Positions 50,332 through 59,944 of a stretch of DNA of 64,000 nucleotides are shown one piece after another (the first letter of the stretch is position 1; the number at the start of each line of letters is the position of its first letter). The notes beneath the pieces were generated by a model, which ran no database searches, was not told the origin of the DNA, and saw nothing but the letters and a program-made list of their open reading frames with translations. This stretch comes from an uncultured Pseudomonas sp. (GTDB lineage Bacteria; Pseudomonadota; Gammaproteobacteria; Pseudomonadales; Pseudomonadaceae): positions 310,001 to 374,000 of the forward strand of contig NZ_CAJYDW010000005.1 in assembly GCF_913774235.1 (NCBI RefSeq). The letters are read 5' to 3'. The translations under genes and the position numbers were made by a program.

Positions 50332-52157
50332 CCGACGAAGCCGCCGGTCTGGTGGCGCCAGAGCCGGGCGTAGAGACCGTTGTAGGCGATCAACTCGTCG
50401 TGGGAACCCATCTCGACGATCTGGCCGCGTTCCATCACCACCAGGCGATCCATGCGCGAGATGGTCGAGAGGCGGTGGGCGATGGCGATCACCGTCTTGC
50501 CTTCCATCAGGGTTTCCAGGCTTTCCTGGATGGCCGCTTCCACCTCGGAGTCGAGGGCGGAGGTGGCTTCGTCCAGCAGCAGGATGGGCGCGTCCTTGAG
50601 CAGCGTGCGGGCGATGGCGATACGTTGGCGCTGGCCGCCGGAGAGCTTGACGCCGCGTTCACCCACCTGGGCATCCAGGCCGGTGCGGCCATGGGCGTCG
50701 GTGATGCGGGCGATGAAATCGTCGGCCTTGGCCTTGCGCAGGGCGACGTGCAGCTCTTCGTCAGTAGCTTCGGGACGGCCGTAGAGCAGGTTCTCGCGAA
50801 TCGACCGGTGCAGCAGCGAGGTGTCCTGGGTCACCACGCCGATCTGGCATCTCAGGCTTTCCTGGGTGACGTGGGCGATGTCCTGGCCATCGACCAGGAT
50901 GCGCCCGCCTTCCAGGTCGTAGAGACGCAGCAGCACGTTGAACAGGGTGGACTTGCCGGCGCCCGACGGGCCGACCAGGCCGATCTTCTCGCCCGGGGCC
51001 ACGTCCAGGGTCAGGCCTTCGATGATGCCGGCGCCCTTGCCGTAGTGGAATTGGATGTCGTCGAACAGCACCGCGCCGCGAGTCACCTGTAGCGGTTTGG
51101 CGTCCGGGGCGTCACCGACCTGGCGCGGCTTGGCGATGGTGCTCATGCCGTCCTGCACCATGCCGATGTTCTCGAAGATGCCGTTGACCACCCACATGAT
51201 CCAGCCGGACATGCTGTTGATGCGGATCACCAGGCCGGTGGCCAGAGCGATGGCGCCCACGCTGATCACGCCCTGGTGCCACAGCCAGAGGGCCAGGCCG
51301 GTGGTGCCGGCGATGAGGAAGCCGCTGAGGATGGCGATGGTCACGCCCATGGCGGTGATCAGCCGAGCAGCACTCTCGGCCTTTTCCGTTTGTTCTTCCA
51401 TGGCCTGGCGGGCGTATTGCTCCTCCTGGGCCGAGTGGGAGAACAGCTTGAGGGTGGAAATATTGGTGTAGCCGTCGACGATGCGCCCGGAAAGTTGCGA
51501 ACGGGCTTCGGAGGCGATGGCCGAGCGCTCCTTGGTCTGGGGTACGAAGTACCAGAGGGCGATGACGTAGCCGATGATCCAGAGGACCAGGGGCACCATC
51601 AGCCAGACGTCGGCCTGAGCGAACAGGATCAGCGAGGTGACGGCGAAGATCAGCACGTGCCAGATGGCATCCACCGCCTGCACGGCCGAATCGCGCAGGG
51701 ACACGCCGGTCTGCATGATGCGGTTAGAGATGCGCCCGGCGAAGTCGCTGTGGAAGAAGCCCAGGCTCTGCTTGAGCACGTAGCGATGGTTCTGCCAGCG
51801 GATCAGGGTGGTGAGGCTGGGGGTGATGGTCTGGTGCACCAGCAGGTCGTGCAGGCTGATGAACAGCGGGCGGAAGACCAGGGTGACCACCGCCATCCAG
51901 ATCAGGGTGCCGCCGTGTTCCTGGAAGAACACCGTGCTGTTGGGCGCGCTGCCGGCCAGGTCGACGATTTGGCCAATGAAGTTGAACAGCGCTACCTCGA
52001 TCAGGGCGCCGATCAGGCCGACGACCAACAGCAGGGCGAAGGCTGGCCAGGCTTGCTTGAGGAAGTGGAGATAGAAGGCGCCGACGCCAGTGGGCGGCAT
52101 TTCGTCGGGGGCTTCCCGAAACGCATCGATGATGCGTTCGAAGCGGCGAAAGATCAT
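50286..52157 (-). CDS. ABC transporter, fused permease-ATPase (MsbA/multidrug type)
   Basis: This 623-residue protein has an N-terminal ABC transmembrane domain (six helices, about residues 35-320) and an ATPase domain with Walker A LVGPSGAGKSTLFN, Q-loop GVVTQDTSLLHRSIRENL, signature LSGGQRQRIAIARTLL, Walker B ILLLDEATSALDSEVEAA and H-loop IAIAHRLSTI. It works as a homodimeric exporter, and the substrate is unknown. The C-terminus is longer than in MsbA and overlaps the convergent gene on the plus strand. ATG at 52157. Confidence 0.9.
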   Translation of the reverse strand: MIFRRFERIIDAFREAPDEMPPTGVGAFYLHFLKQAWPAFALLLVVGLIGALIEVALFNFIGQIVDLAGSAPNSTVFFQEHGGTLIWMAVVTLVFRPLFISLHDLLVHQTITPSLTTLIRWQNHRYVLKQSLGFFHSDFAGRISNRIMQTGVSLRDSAVQAVDAIWHVLIFAVTSLILFAQADVWLMVPLVLWIIGYVIALWYFVPQTKERSAIASEARSQLSGRIVDGYTNISTLKLFSHSAQEEQYARQAMEEQTEKAESAARLITAMGVTIAILSGFLIAGTTGLALWLWHQGVISVGAIALATGLVIRINSMSGWIMWVVNGIFENIGMVQDGMSTIAKPRQVGDAPDAKPLQVTRGAVLFDDIQFHYGKGAGIIEGLTLDVAPGEKIGLVGPSGAGKSTLFNVLLRLYDLEGGRILVDGQDIAHVTQESLRCQIGVVTQDTSLLHRSIRENLLYGRPEATDEELHVALRKAKADDFIARITDAHGRTGLDAQVGERGVKLSGGQRQRIAIARTLLKDAPILLLDEATSALDSEVEAAIQESLETLMEGKTVIAIAHRLSTISRMDRLVVMERGQIVEMGSHDELIAYNGLYARLWRHQTGGFVGHGVPGRQRVRSSSN

Positions 52158-52212
52158 GCGGGGTCCTTGTGAGGAGGAGACGGCGTCTCGCACTGGGGCC
52201 TCGCCTGGCTTA

Positions 52213-52239
52213 CCGGACGACCGCCAGCGGATCGTCCGG
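52213..52239 (-). terminator. Hairpin after ppiA, possible terminator
   Basis: CCGGACGA and TCGTCCGG form an 8-bp stem with an 11-base loop, 14 bases after the ppiA stop. There is no T-tract, so it may be a 3' stabiliser or weak terminator. Confidence 0.4.
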
Positions 52240-52253
52240 CAGGACGGGTCGGC

Positions 52254-52805
52254 TTACAGCCGTTTGGCAGCGAGAATCATCACCGGTTCACGGGGAATGT
52301 CGCGCAGCATGCCCTGGCGGGTGGTCTGGACGCCGGCGATCTGGTCGACGACTTCCATGCCACGCACGACCTTGCCGAACACGGCGTAGCCGAAGTCACG
52401 CGAGCCGTGGTCGAGGAAGGCATTGTTCTCGACGTTGATGAAGAACTGGCTGGTGGCGGAGTTGACGTCCGAGGTGCGCGCCATGGCCAGGGTGCCGCGC
52501 AGGTTCTTCAGGCCGTTGTCGGCTTCGTTCTTGATCGGCGCGCGGGTGCGTTTTTCCTGCATGTCGCGGGTGTAGCCGCCGCCCTGGATCATGAAGCCGG
52601 GGATGACGCGGTGGAAGAGGGTGCCCTTGTAGAAGCCGCTGTCGACATAGGCCAGGAAGTTCGCGGTGCTGACCGGTGCCTTGGCTGCATCCAGCTCGAC
52701 TTCGATGTCACCCTTGTTGGTGCTGATGAGTACGTGCGGATTGTCCGCGGCCCAGGTGGTGGAAGCGACGAACAGCGCGCAGGCGGCAAGCAGGGCTTTG
52801 AACAT
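52254..52805 (-). CDS. ppiA: Periplasmic peptidyl-prolyl cis-trans isomerase (cyclophilin)
   Basis: This 183-residue protein has a signal peptide ([20 protein letters not shown]) and a cyclophilin domain: [19 protein letters not shown] (catalytic Arg and Phe/Gln region), [25 protein letters not shown] and [16 protein letters not shown]. Folding assistance in the periplasm is the known role. ATG at 52805. Confidence 0.93.
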   Translation of the reverse strand: MFKALLAACALFVASTTWAADNPHVLISTNKGDIEVELDAAKAPVSTANFLAYVDSGFYKGTLFHRVIPGFMIQGGGYTRDMQEKRTRAPIKNEADNGLKNLRGTLAMARTSDVNSATSQFFINVENNAFLDHGSRDFGYAVFGKVVRGMEVVDQIAGVQTTRQGMLRDIPREPVMILAAKRL

Positions 52806-52871
52806 GATGAATCCTTGAGTGGACGGAAACGACTGGCGAACGATAGCAATCCGGCGGACACCCCGCCACGG

Positions 52872-53762
52872 TCAGCGCGGCAGGGCGTGCTGGCGCAGCA
52901 GGTTCATCAGGATCTGCGAGGCCGGACCCAGCTCGTGCTGGCGGGTCTTGTAGAGCTGGAAGGGGTGGAAGCGCTGGGCGCCCTGTTCCAGGGGCAGCGG
53001 CTTGAGCAGGCCCTGGTCGAGATCGCTCTGGATGGCATCCCGCGGTAGCCAGGCGAAGCCCAGGCCGTCGCGTAGGAAGGTCGCCGCCGTGCTGATGCTG
53101 CCCACCGTCCAGCGCTGCTCGGCGGCCAGCCAGCCGGCGTCCCTGGGCTGGGCGCGGCCGCTGTCGCGGATGACGATCTGCAGCTGTTCTTCCAGATCAG
53201 CGGTCACCAGGGTGCGCTGCAGCTGGTGCAGGGGATGCTCGGGATGGGCGACGGCGACGAACTCCACGGTACCGAGGGAGGCACCCAGATGGGCGGCGAT
53301 CACCAGGCCGGTGATCGCCAGGTCCGCGGAGCCGTCGAGCAGGGCTTCTTCCACCCCGGACAGCACCTCTTCGCGCAGGCGCACCCGGCAGCCGCGACTC
53401 TGCGGCATGAACTCGCGCAGGCAGCGCAGCAACTGGCGGGTGGGGTAGGCGGCATCCACTACCAGGCGTACCTCGGACTCCCAGCCCTGCTCCATGTGAT
53501 AGGCCAGTTCTTCCAGCTGGCTGGCCTGCTGCACCAGGCGGCGCGAACGGCGCAGCAGCACGGCTCCGGCGTCGGTCAGCACCGCGCGGCGGCCTTCCAG
53601 GCGCAGCAGGGGGACGCCGAGTTGCTCCTGCATGCGGGCGACGGTGTAGCTGACCGAGGATTGGGAGCGGTGCAGCACCTCGGCAGCCTGGGCGTAACCG
53701 CCATGATCCACCACGGCCTGCAGGGTGCGCCATTGGTCGAGGGAAACGCGGGGAGTCTTCAT
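52872..53762 (-). CDS. LysR-family transcriptional regulator
   Basis: This 296-residue protein has an N-terminal winged helix-turn-helix (WRTLQAVVDHGGYAQAAEVLHRSQSSVSYTVARMQEQLGVPLLR) and a periplasmic-binding-like effector domain. Target genes cannot be named: the neighbours are ppiA (same strand, downstream) and a divergent DUF3060-like gene 173 bases away. ATG at 53762 fits LysR starts. Confidence 0.9.
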   Translation of the reverse strand: MKTPRVSLDQWRTLQAVVDHGGYAQAAEVLHRSQSSVSYTVARMQEQLGVPLLRLEGRRAVLTDAGAVLLRRSRRLVQQASQLEELAYHMEQGWESEVRLVVDAAYPTRQLLRCLREFMPQSRGCRVRLREEVLSGVEEALLDGSADLAITGLVIAAHLGASLGTVEFVAVAHPEHPLHQLQRTLVTADLEEQLQIVIRDSGRAQPRDAGWLAAEQRWTVGSISTAATFLRDGLGFAWLPRDAIQSDLDQGLLKPLPLEQGAQRFHPFQLYKTRQHELGPASQILMNLLRQHALPR

Positions 53763-53935
53763 CGAGAGCGTCGTGGCTACGAAAGCGGGCATGTTAGAGC
53801 GTGGCGGGGCAATGGGAAAACGCGGCGTGATTCACGGGATGAAAAAAAGCCGCGGCGCTCGTCAAACGCGGTGCAGACCCGAGGCTCGAAGCAAGCCGAT
53901 GAGTTTTCCCACTTCAAGCGAGACAAGGAGTCACC

Positions 53936-54520
53936 ATGTCGTCATTCAAGGCGTTGCTGGGTTGCTGTCTGCTCGTCGCTCCCCTGCTGGTCCATGCCGA
54001 AGAGCGGACCGCCGAGCCCCTCGAGATCGAAGGCCTCAACCTGACCCGTACCCTCGATTGCCAGGGCCGAGACGTTTCCCTCTCCGGCGAGGGCAATACC
54101 CTCACCCTCAAGGGCCAGTGTGGCGAGGTGTCCATCTATGGCAGCCATCACCGTCTGGTGATCGATAGTGCGCAGACGCTGGCCATCCATGGCCTGGGCA
54201 GTGTCACCACGGTCAAGGGTTCGGTGGCCAATCTGAGCATCGGTGGCGGCTACCAGCAGGTGCAGGCAAACGTGCGGGCCGGCAGCGAAGGCCTGGCCAA
54301 GGTCGATGCCTACGGCTACGGTGCCAAGGCGCGCCTGACCTTGCTGAGTCCTGCCGACATCGCCGTGGGTGGGTCCAACCAGCAGGTGTACTGGTCCCGG
54401 GCGGCAGGCGTGGCCGAGCCGAAGACGCTGGTTTCCGGCGCCGACAATGTACTGCAGGCCAACCAGTCGATGGCAGCGATCACCAGTGGTGATCCGTCGG
54501 GGCTGAACGCCAATCGATAG
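53936..54520 (+). CDS. Exported DUF3060-like beta-repeat protein
   Basis: This 194-residue protein has a signal peptide (SSFKALLGCCLLVAPLLVHAEE) followed by a right-handed beta-helix-like stretch with regular short hydrophobic strands (VSLSGEGNTLTLKGQCGEVSIYGSHHRLVIDSAQTLAIHGLG), typical of DUF3060 proteins. Its function is unknown. AAGGAG precedes the ATG. It is divergent from the LysR gene, which may control it. Confidence 0.75.
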   Translation: MSSFKALLGCCLLVAPLLVHAEERTAEPLEIEGLNLTRTLDCQGRDVSLSGEGNTLTLKGQCGEVSIYGSHHRLVIDSAQTLAIHGLGSVTTVKGSVANLSIGGGYQQVQANVRAGSEGLAKVDAYGYGAKARLTLLSPADIAVGGSNQQVYWSRAAGVAEPKTLVSGADNVLQANQSMAAITSGDPSGLNANR

Positions 54521-54593
54521 ACCGCGGCGAGCGGGGCTTTTCCTCCGGCGACGGGCGCGTTAAGGTCGCGCACCTTTTTCGTGCGTCGCCGTC

Positions 54594-55445
54594 ATGCCCT
54601 ATCTCCTGCTCGTCACCCTTATCTGGGCCTTTTCCTTCAGCCTGATCGGGGAATACCTCGCTGGCCGCGTCGACAGCGACTTCGCCGTGCTGGTGCGGGT
54701 GGCCATCGCCTTCGTCCTCTTCTTGCCGTTTACCCGCTGGCGCGGCGTGCCGGGGCGTTTCGCCCTGGGGCTGATGGCAGCGGGTGCGCTGCAGTTCGGT
54801 ATCACCTACCTGTGCCTGTACCGCAGCTTCGCCGTGCTGACGGTGCCGGAGGTGCTGCTGTTCACCGTGCTCACGCCCATCTATGTAACGCTGCTGGACG
54901 ATGCCTGGCAGCGTCGCTTCCGCCTCTGGTCACTGCTGGCGGCCGTCGTGGCGGTGGGCGGTGCGGCGCTGATCCGCTTCCAGCCGCTGACCGGTGACTA
55001 CCTGCTGGGCTTCCTGCTGCTGCAGGTAGCCAACCTGACCTTCGCCGCCGGGCAGGTGCTGTGCAAGCACCTGGGGCACGCCTTCGCCGGGCAGGGCGCG
55101 CTGCATCGCTACTTCGGGCTGTTCTTCCTCGGTGCCCTGCTGGTGGCAGCGCTGTCCTTCCTGCTGTTCGGCAATCCGGCGCGGTTGCCCAGCACCCCGC
55201 TGCAATGGGGCGTGCTGATCTGGATGGGGGTGTTCGCCACGGCGCTCGGGCTCTATTGGTGGACGCTGGGCTCGCTGCGGGTCAACGGCGGCACCCTGGC
55301 GATCATGAACGAAGCCCATGTGCCGGCGGGCCTGCTGGTCAGCCTGCTGATCTGGCAGCATCCGGCCGACCTGCCTAGGCTGTTGCTGGGTGGCGGCATC
55401 ATCCTGCTGTCGCTGTTCATCAATCGCCAGGGGCGTCGGTCATGA
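54594..55445 (+). CDS. EamA-family (DMT) transporter
   Basis: This 283-residue protein has ten membrane helices in two EamA repeats; the first begins YLLLVTLIWAFSFSLIGEYLAG and ends with FTVLTPIYVTLLDDAW, the second with GVFATALGLYWWTLG and HVPAGLLVSLLIWQHP. The DMT carboxylate/amino acid/amine exporter subgroup is likely; the substrate is unknown. The last bases overlap the rarD-like gene (ATGA). Confidence 0.85.
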   Translation: MPYLLLVTLIWAFSFSLIGEYLAGRVDSDFAVLVRVAIAFVLFLPFTRWRGVPGRFALGLMAAGALQFGITYLCLYRSFAVLTVPEVLLFTVLTPIYVTLLDDAWQRRFRLWSLLAAVVAVGGAALIRFQPLTGDYLLGFLLLQVANLTFAAGQVLCKHLGHAFAGQGALHRYFGLFFLGALLVAALSFLLFGNPARLPSTPLQWGVLIWMGVFATALGLYWWTLGSLRVNGGTLAIMNEAHVPAGLLVSLLIWQHPADLPRLLLGGGIILLSLFINRQGRRS

Positions 55446-56350
55446 GCGTGCTGTCGGGCAAGGGCCTCGGCCTGTCGGTGCTGTCGTCGGTGCTGTTCGC
55501 GCTGATGCCGGTGTACTTCGCCTGGCTGGCGCCCCTGGACGGTCTGCAGGTGGTGGCGCTGCGGGTGGTCTGGTCGCTACCCATGGTGCTCCTGCTGGTG
55601 GTGCTGCTGCGCGAGGGCAAGGCGCTTTGGGCGACGCTCAAGCGGCTGGTGCGTGAGCCGCGGCTGTGCCTGGCGATCCCGGCGGCGGCACTGCTGATGG
55701 GTATCCAGTGGTGGGTGTTCGTCTGGGCGACCATGAATGGCGAAGCCATGGCCATGTCGCTCGGCTATTTCCTGCTACCCCTGGCGATCGTGCTGACCGG
55801 GCGCCTGGTCTATGGCGAACGGCTGCGGCCCTTGCAGCGCCTGGCTGTAGTCTGTGCCTTGCTGGGGGTGATCAACGAGGTCTGGGTGACCGGGGCGCTG
55901 TCCTGGGTCAGTCTGCTGCCGGTGGTGGGCTATCCGCCGTACTTCGTGCTGCGCCGGTGGATGGCGGTGGATGCCCTGTCCGGCTTCGTGCTGGAGATGA
56001 TCTGCCTGCTGCCCTTCGCGCTGCTCGCCCTGCATTGGTTCTCGCCGAGCCAAGCCTTGCAGCAGGCACCCTGGCTCTGGGCACTCTTGCCGGGGCTGGG
56101 TCTGCTCAGCGCCATCGCCTTCGCGGCCATGCTGGCGTCAAGCCGGATGCTGCCCTTGAGTCTGTTCGGCATCCTCAGCTACGTGGAGCCAGCGCTGCTG
56201 GTGTTCGTGGCGCTCTATATGCTCGGTGAACAATTGCCGGAGGGTGCCATCTGGACCTACGGCCCCATCTGGCTGGCGGTGGCCTGGGTCTGCCTGGACA
56301 GCGCGCGCCTGCTGCGCAAGCAGCTCAGGCGCGCATCGGCCAACCCTTAA
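55442..56350 (+). CDS. rarD: RarD-type DMT permease
   Basis: This 302-residue protein has ten membrane helices. It fits the RarD group (LSVLSSVLFALMPVYFAWLAPLDGLQVVALRVVWSLPMVL, WWVFVWATMNGEAMAMSLGYFLLPL, LGVINEVWVTG), whose members were first noted for chloramphenicol sensitivity. It is translationally coupled to the EamA gene and converges on allA with a 4-base overlap of stops. Confidence 0.88.
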   Translation: MSVLSGKGLGLSVLSSVLFALMPVYFAWLAPLDGLQVVALRVVWSLPMVLLLVVLLREGKALWATLKRLVREPRLCLAIPAAALLMGIQWWVFVWATMNGEAMAMSLGYFLLPLAIVLTGRLVYGERLRPLQRLAVVCALLGVINEVWVTGALSWVSLLPVVGYPPYFVLRRWMAVDALSGFVLEMICLLPFALLALHWFSPSQALQQAPWLWALLPGLGLLSAIAFAAMLASSRMLPLSLFGILSYVEPALLVFVALYMLGEQLPEGAIWTYGPIWLAVAWVCLDSARLLRKQLRRASANP

Positions 56351-56847
56351 AGCACCAGAGTTGCGGTCTCGTCCGCGGCGAAAAAGTGCTCGTCGCAGTT
56401 GGGCAGCTCGCCACGGCGGTCGACGATGAGGAATTCATCCTCGTCGCGCAGGGCCAGGACCGGGTGATGCCAGACGCCCGCGTGGTAATTGATGCCCTGG
56501 CGGCCATCGGTGCGGAAGACGCGAATGGCGCTGGCATCGGGCTGCGGGCCGGGCGGCGCCACCACCACCAGGAAGGGTTCGCCGCGCAGCGGCACGAAGG
56601 CCTGGCTGCCGTGGGGATGGCGTTCCAGCATGGCGATGGTCAGCGGATAGTCCAGGCGGCGGGCGCGGAAGATGCTGATGATCGCCGCGCCGTCGGCCGG
56701 ACCGGTCTCGACTCGCGCCAGGGCATGGAACCTCTGGGTCGAGCCATTGTTGATGGGAAACCAGTCGCGACCCTCGGTCTCGATGACGTCGCCGAAGGGC
56801 GCGAAGCCCTCGGCGGTCAGAGGTTCGATGACGAGTTGGCGACTCAT
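56347..56847 (-). CDS. allA: Ureidoglycolate lyase
   Basis: This 166-residue cupin-fold enzyme ([59 protein letters not shown] region with its His residues) splits ureidoglycolate into glyoxylate and urea. It is the last gene of the puuE-uraD-alc-allA run, joined to alc by an ATGA overlap. Confidence 0.93.
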   Translation of the reverse strand: MSRQLVIEPLTAEGFAPFGDVIETEGRDWFPINNGSTQRFHALARVETGPADGAAIISIFRARRLDYPLTIAMLERHPHGSQAFVPLRGEPFLVVVAPPGPQPDASAIRVFRTDGRQGINYHAGVWHHPVLALRDEDEFLIVDRRGELPNCDEHFFAADETATLVL

Positions 56848-57851
56848 GCCTGGCCCCGGGCGACCTTGCCGAACAGCCGCAGTCGGCTGACGCCACCGTC
56901 GGGGAAGATGTTCAGGCGCACGTGGGTGATGGGGCCGAGGTCGCGCACCTGTTCGCGGAAGCTGTGCTCCTGGTGCATCTGCAGCTTCTGCGGCGGCAGC
57001 AGTTCCTGCCAGAACAGACTCTGGGTTTCGATCTGCCCGTCGGTGCCGCCGCGTACATAGGCGCCCTGGATCTGGCAGCTGTCCGGATAGTTGCCCTTGA
57101 AGTGCAGGGTGTCCACCAGGATTTCCTCGACGATACCGGCGTGGCCGAGGGCGATGATCACCCAGTCGTTGCCCGGGGTGCGACGGCGGGCGGTTTCCCA
57201 GCCATCGGCCATGCTGGCCGCGCGGCCCGGGTTGAGGATGTTGCTCATGCGCCCGTAGTGCTCGTCGTTGCAGGCCAGGGCGCGACCGCCATTGAGAGCG
57301 GCGGCGAGATCCAGCACCTCGTCGTCGGCCTGGGCCGACCAGTCGCGATGGGGGATGCCGTAGACGCGCAGACGAGCGACGCCACCGTCGGGATAGATGT
57401 TCAGCCGCAGATGGGTCCAGGGACGATCATCGCTGATGGCATGGTAGTGGTGGCTGTTGCCCTGCATCTCGATGGCCGGCAGCACCTCGGTCCAGGCGGC
57501 ATCGTCAGCCGGATCGCCTTCGGCGCAAAAGCAGGCTTCCAGGGAGGCGGAGGGCGGGTAGTTGCCGGTGAACCAGCGGGTGTCGATGTCGACGCCCTTG
57601 ATCGAGCCGGGTACGCCCAGGCGGATCACCGCGTGGTCATAGCCTTCGAACCTCTTGCGGCGCGACTCCCAGCCGTCCATCCACTTGCCGTTGTCGTCAT
57701 AGACGCCTTCCTTCCACTCGGGTTCGTGGGGCTGGAGCATGCGGTCGGCGGCGGCGAACCAGTCATCGGTGACGCTGATGACCCGGGTGCCGAGGCGGGC
57801 GTCGGCGAGGTTGAGGTACTTCTCGAAGGGGGCGGCGTAGGTACGTTTCAT
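56844..57851 (-). CDS. alc: Allantoicase
   Basis: This 335-residue protein has the two similar beta-sandwich halves of allantoicase ([56 protein letters not shown] and the second-half counterpart [28 protein letters not shown]). It hydrolyses allantoate to ureidoglycolate and urea. ATG at 57851, 25 bases after uraD. Confidence 0.94.
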   Translation of the reverse strand: MKRTYAAPFEKYLNLADARLGTRVISVTDDWFAAADRMLQPHEPEWKEGVYDDNGKWMDGWESRRKRFEGYDHAVIRLGVPGSIKGVDIDTRWFTGNYPPSASLEACFCAEGDPADDAAWTEVLPAIEMQGNSHHYHAISDDRPWTHLRLNIYPDGGVARLRVYGIPHRDWSAQADDEVLDLAAALNGGRALACNDEHYGRMSNILNPGRAASMADGWETARRRTPGNDWVIIALGHAGIVEEILVDTLHFKGNYPDSCQIQGAYVRGGTDGQIETQSLFWQELLPPQKLQMHQEHSFREQVRDLGPITHVRLNIFPDGGVSRLRLFGKVARGQA

Positions 57852-57876
57852 TGGGGGACTCGTATGCGGACTGAGG

Positions 57877-58389
57877 TCAGAGGGTCTGGAGACGGAAGAG
57901 GGCGATGCGGTCGATCTCGGCCAGGGCCCGCTGGAATTCCTGCTCCGGGGTATTGGGCAGGCGCTCCTCGAAGGCGGCGAGGATCAGGTGTCGATTGCTG
58001 CCCTTCACCGCCATGATGAAGGGGAAGCCGAACTTGGCGCGGTAGGCATCGTTGTAGCGGGTGAAGCGCTCCAGCTCGTCGGCGTTGCACTGGTCCAGGC
58101 CGGCGCCGGCCTGTTCGCTGGTGCTGGCGGCGGTCAACTGACCGGCCAGCGCGGCGCGGCCGGCGAGATCCGGGTGGGCCTGGATCAGCGCCAGTTGCTC
58201 GGCCTGGCTGGCGCGGGCCACCTGGGCGGACAGCCGCTGGTGCAGCGCCTCGATGGCATCCGGCAGGGGCTGGCCCTCGTCGAAGGCGCGTTCGGCGACC
58301 CAGGCGGAGTGTTCGTAGATGCCGCCGAAGGCCGCGACGAAGGCGGCGCGATCCAGCTGGCTCGGGGTCAGGGTCTGGAAGCTGCTCAT
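57877..58389 (-). CDS. uraD: OHCU decarboxylase
   Basis: This 170-residue all-alpha enzyme turns 2-oxo-4-hydroxy-4-carboxy-5-ureidoimidazoline into S-allantoin. Family features are [30 protein letters not shown] (the catalytic His region) and [19 protein letters not shown]. The start at 58389 overlaps the puuE stop (ATGA). Within the window it cooperates with uraH and puuE. Confidence 0.93.
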   Translation of the reverse strand: MSSFQTLTPSQLDRAAFVAAFGGIYEHSAWVAERAFDEGQPLPDAIEALHQRLSAQVARASQAEQLALIQAHPDLAGRAALAGQLTAASTSEQAGAGLDQCNADELERFTRYNDAYRAKFGFPFIMAVKGSNRHLILAAFEERLPNTPEQEFQRALAEIDRIALFRLQTL

Positions 58390-59294
58390 GCCGGCGGATG
58401 CTCCTGGTACCAATGACGGGCGATGTCCACCCGGCGGGCGAACCAGACGCCCTCATGTCCCTGGGCGTATTCCAGGAAGCGCTTCAGGCCCACCAGGCGC
58501 CCAGGGCGGCCGATCAGCCGGCAATGCAGGCCGATGGAGAGCATCTTCGGCGCCGTGGCGCCTTCCTCGTAAAGGGTGTCGAAGGCGTCCTTGAGGTACT
58601 GGAAGAACTGCTCGGCGGTGTGGAAGCCCTGCACCTGGGTGAACCTCATGTCATTGGTATCCAGGGTGTAGGGGATCACCAGGTGCGGCTTGCCGGTCGG
58701 GGTATTGGGCTCCCAGTAGGGCAGGTCGTCGTCGTAGGTATCGCTGTCGTAGAGGAAGCCGCCTTCCTCCATCACCAGGCGCCGGGTGTTCGGGCCGGTG
58801 CGGCCGGTGTACCAGCCCAGGGGGCGTTCGCCGGTCAGTTCAGTGAGGATCTCGATGGCGCGCTGCAGATGGGCGCGCTCCTCGGCCTCGTCCATGTACT
58901 GGTAGTCGATCCAGCGATAGCCGTGGCTGCAGATTTCGTGGCCGGCCTGGACCATGGCGCGGATGACCTCGGGATGGCGCTCGGCGGCCATGGCCACGGC
59001 GAAGATGGTCAGGGGCACCCGATGCTTGGCGAACAGCTCCAGGATGCGCCAGACGCCAGCGCGGCTGCCGTATTCGTAGAGCGACTCCATGGCCATGTTG
59101 CGCACGCCCTGTAGCGGCTGGGCAGCCACCATCTCGGACAGGAAGGCTTCGGACTCCTTGTCGCCGTGCAAAATGTTGCGCTCGCCACCCTCTTCGTAGT
59201 TGAGCACGAAGGACAGGGCGATGCGGGCGTTACCCGGCCAGCGGGGGTGGGGTGGCTGGGCACCGTAGCCGATGAGATCACGGGGATAGGTCAT
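58386..59294 (-). CDS. puuE: Allantoinase, PuuE type (polysaccharide-deacetylase fold)
   Basis: This 302-residue enzyme of the NodB-like fold hydrolyses allantoin to allantoate without the metal set of AllB. Motifs are ALSFVLNYEEGGERNILHGD, ERHPEVIRAMVQAGHEICSHGYRW and GWYTGRTGPNTRRLVMEEGGFLYDSDTYDDDLPYW. It is the first gene of the minus-strand operon; ATG at 59294. GntR-like dyads lie 30-160 bases upstream. Confidence 0.94.
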   Translation of the reverse strand: MTYPRDLIGYGAQPPHPRWPGNARIALSFVLNYEEGGERNILHGDKESEAFLSEMVAAQPLQGVRNMAMESLYEYGSRAGVWRILELFAKHRVPLTIFAVAMAAERHPEVIRAMVQAGHEICSHGYRWIDYQYMDEAEERAHLQRAIEILTELTGERPLGWYTGRTGPNTRRLVMEEGGFLYDSDTYDDDLPYWEPNTPTGKPHLVIPYTLDTNDMRFTQVQGFHTAEQFFQYLKDAFDTLYEEGATAPKMLSIGLHCRLIGRPGRLVGLKRFLEYAQGHEGVWFARRVDIARHWYQEHPPA

Positions 59295-59323
59295 GGAAGA
59301 GGCATCCTGGCGGTCGAGATGTT

Positions 59324-59458
59324 TTGTATACAATGTTTGAAGACCTTTGCCGAGTCCCAGCAAGAATCTTGCCTAACTGGTCTGACCGGTCTGATCGCTG
59401 TTTAGGCTTCGAAAGAGCGCGATGGGACAGATCGCCGGGTAGCTCGGGCTGTATACAA
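59324..59458. promoter_or_regulatory. puuE-uraH intergenic operator candidates (GntR-like dyads)
   Basis: Three dyads lie between the divergent genes: TTGTATACAA (59324-59333), CTGTATACAA (59449-59458) and AACTGGTCTGACCGGTC (59375-59391) with the core GGTC-T-GACC. The TGTATACA repeats flank the region, near each start. This pattern fits GntR/FCD-type repressors, but no regulator gene is present in the window. Confidence 0.55.
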
Positions 59459-59512
59459 TCGGCGGCGCGAAAGCTGCTAGGCTGGTCCATCTTTCCTTGC
59501 AGGAGCCTGCCG

Positions 59513-59884
59513 ATGTCCGTTTCGTCTTCTTCCGGTTACCTGACGACCCATGTCCTGGATACCGCGGCGGGCTGCCCTGGCGCAGGTATCGTCGTGCGTC
59601 TGTATCGTCTGGCCGAAGGGGCCCGGCAGGCGCTGGGGGAGTTGCGCACCAATATCGACGGTCGCAGCGACGCACCGCTGCTACAGGGTGAGACCTTCCA
59701 AACCGGCCACTATGAGCTGGAGTTCGAGGTGGGGGATTACTATCGGCAGCGCGGCGTGGCCTTGGATGAGCCGGCCTTTCTCGACACGGTGATCCTGCGT
59801 TTCGGCATTGGCGATGCGACGGCGCACTATCACGTACCTCTGCTGGTTTCGCCCTATAGCTACTCGACCTATCGCGGGAGCTAG
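59513..59884 (+). CDS. uraH: 5-hydroxyisourate hydrolase
   Basis: This 123-residue transthyretin-like enzyme hydrolyses 5-hydroxyisourate to OHCU. The family marks are TTHVLDTAAGCPGAG at the N-terminus, the internal RTNIDGR region and the terminal YRGS. The ATG at 59513 has AGGAG at 59501-59505; earlier in-frame starts lie upstream of the palindromic region. Divergent from puuE; works upstream of UraD in urate breakdown. Confidence 0.95.
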   Translation: MSVSSSSGYLTTHVLDTAAGCPGAGIVVRLYRLAEGARQALGELRTNIDGRSDAPLLQGETFQTGHYELEFEVGDYYRQRGVALDEPAFLDTVILRFGIGDATAHYHVPLLVSPYSYSTYRGS

Positions 59885-59893
59885 CCGCTTCCG

Positions 59894-59915
59894 CCCCGCT
59901 GCGGTGCGAGCGGGG
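59894..59915. terminator. Hairpin between convergent uraH and GDSL gene
   Basis: CCCCGCT-GCGGTGCG-AGCGGGG forms a 7-bp stem, 10 bases after uraH. No long T-tract. It may serve both convergent genes. Confidence 0.4.
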
Positions 59916-59944
59916 TAAGGAGGGCACCAGTCTGGGGCGTCGGC

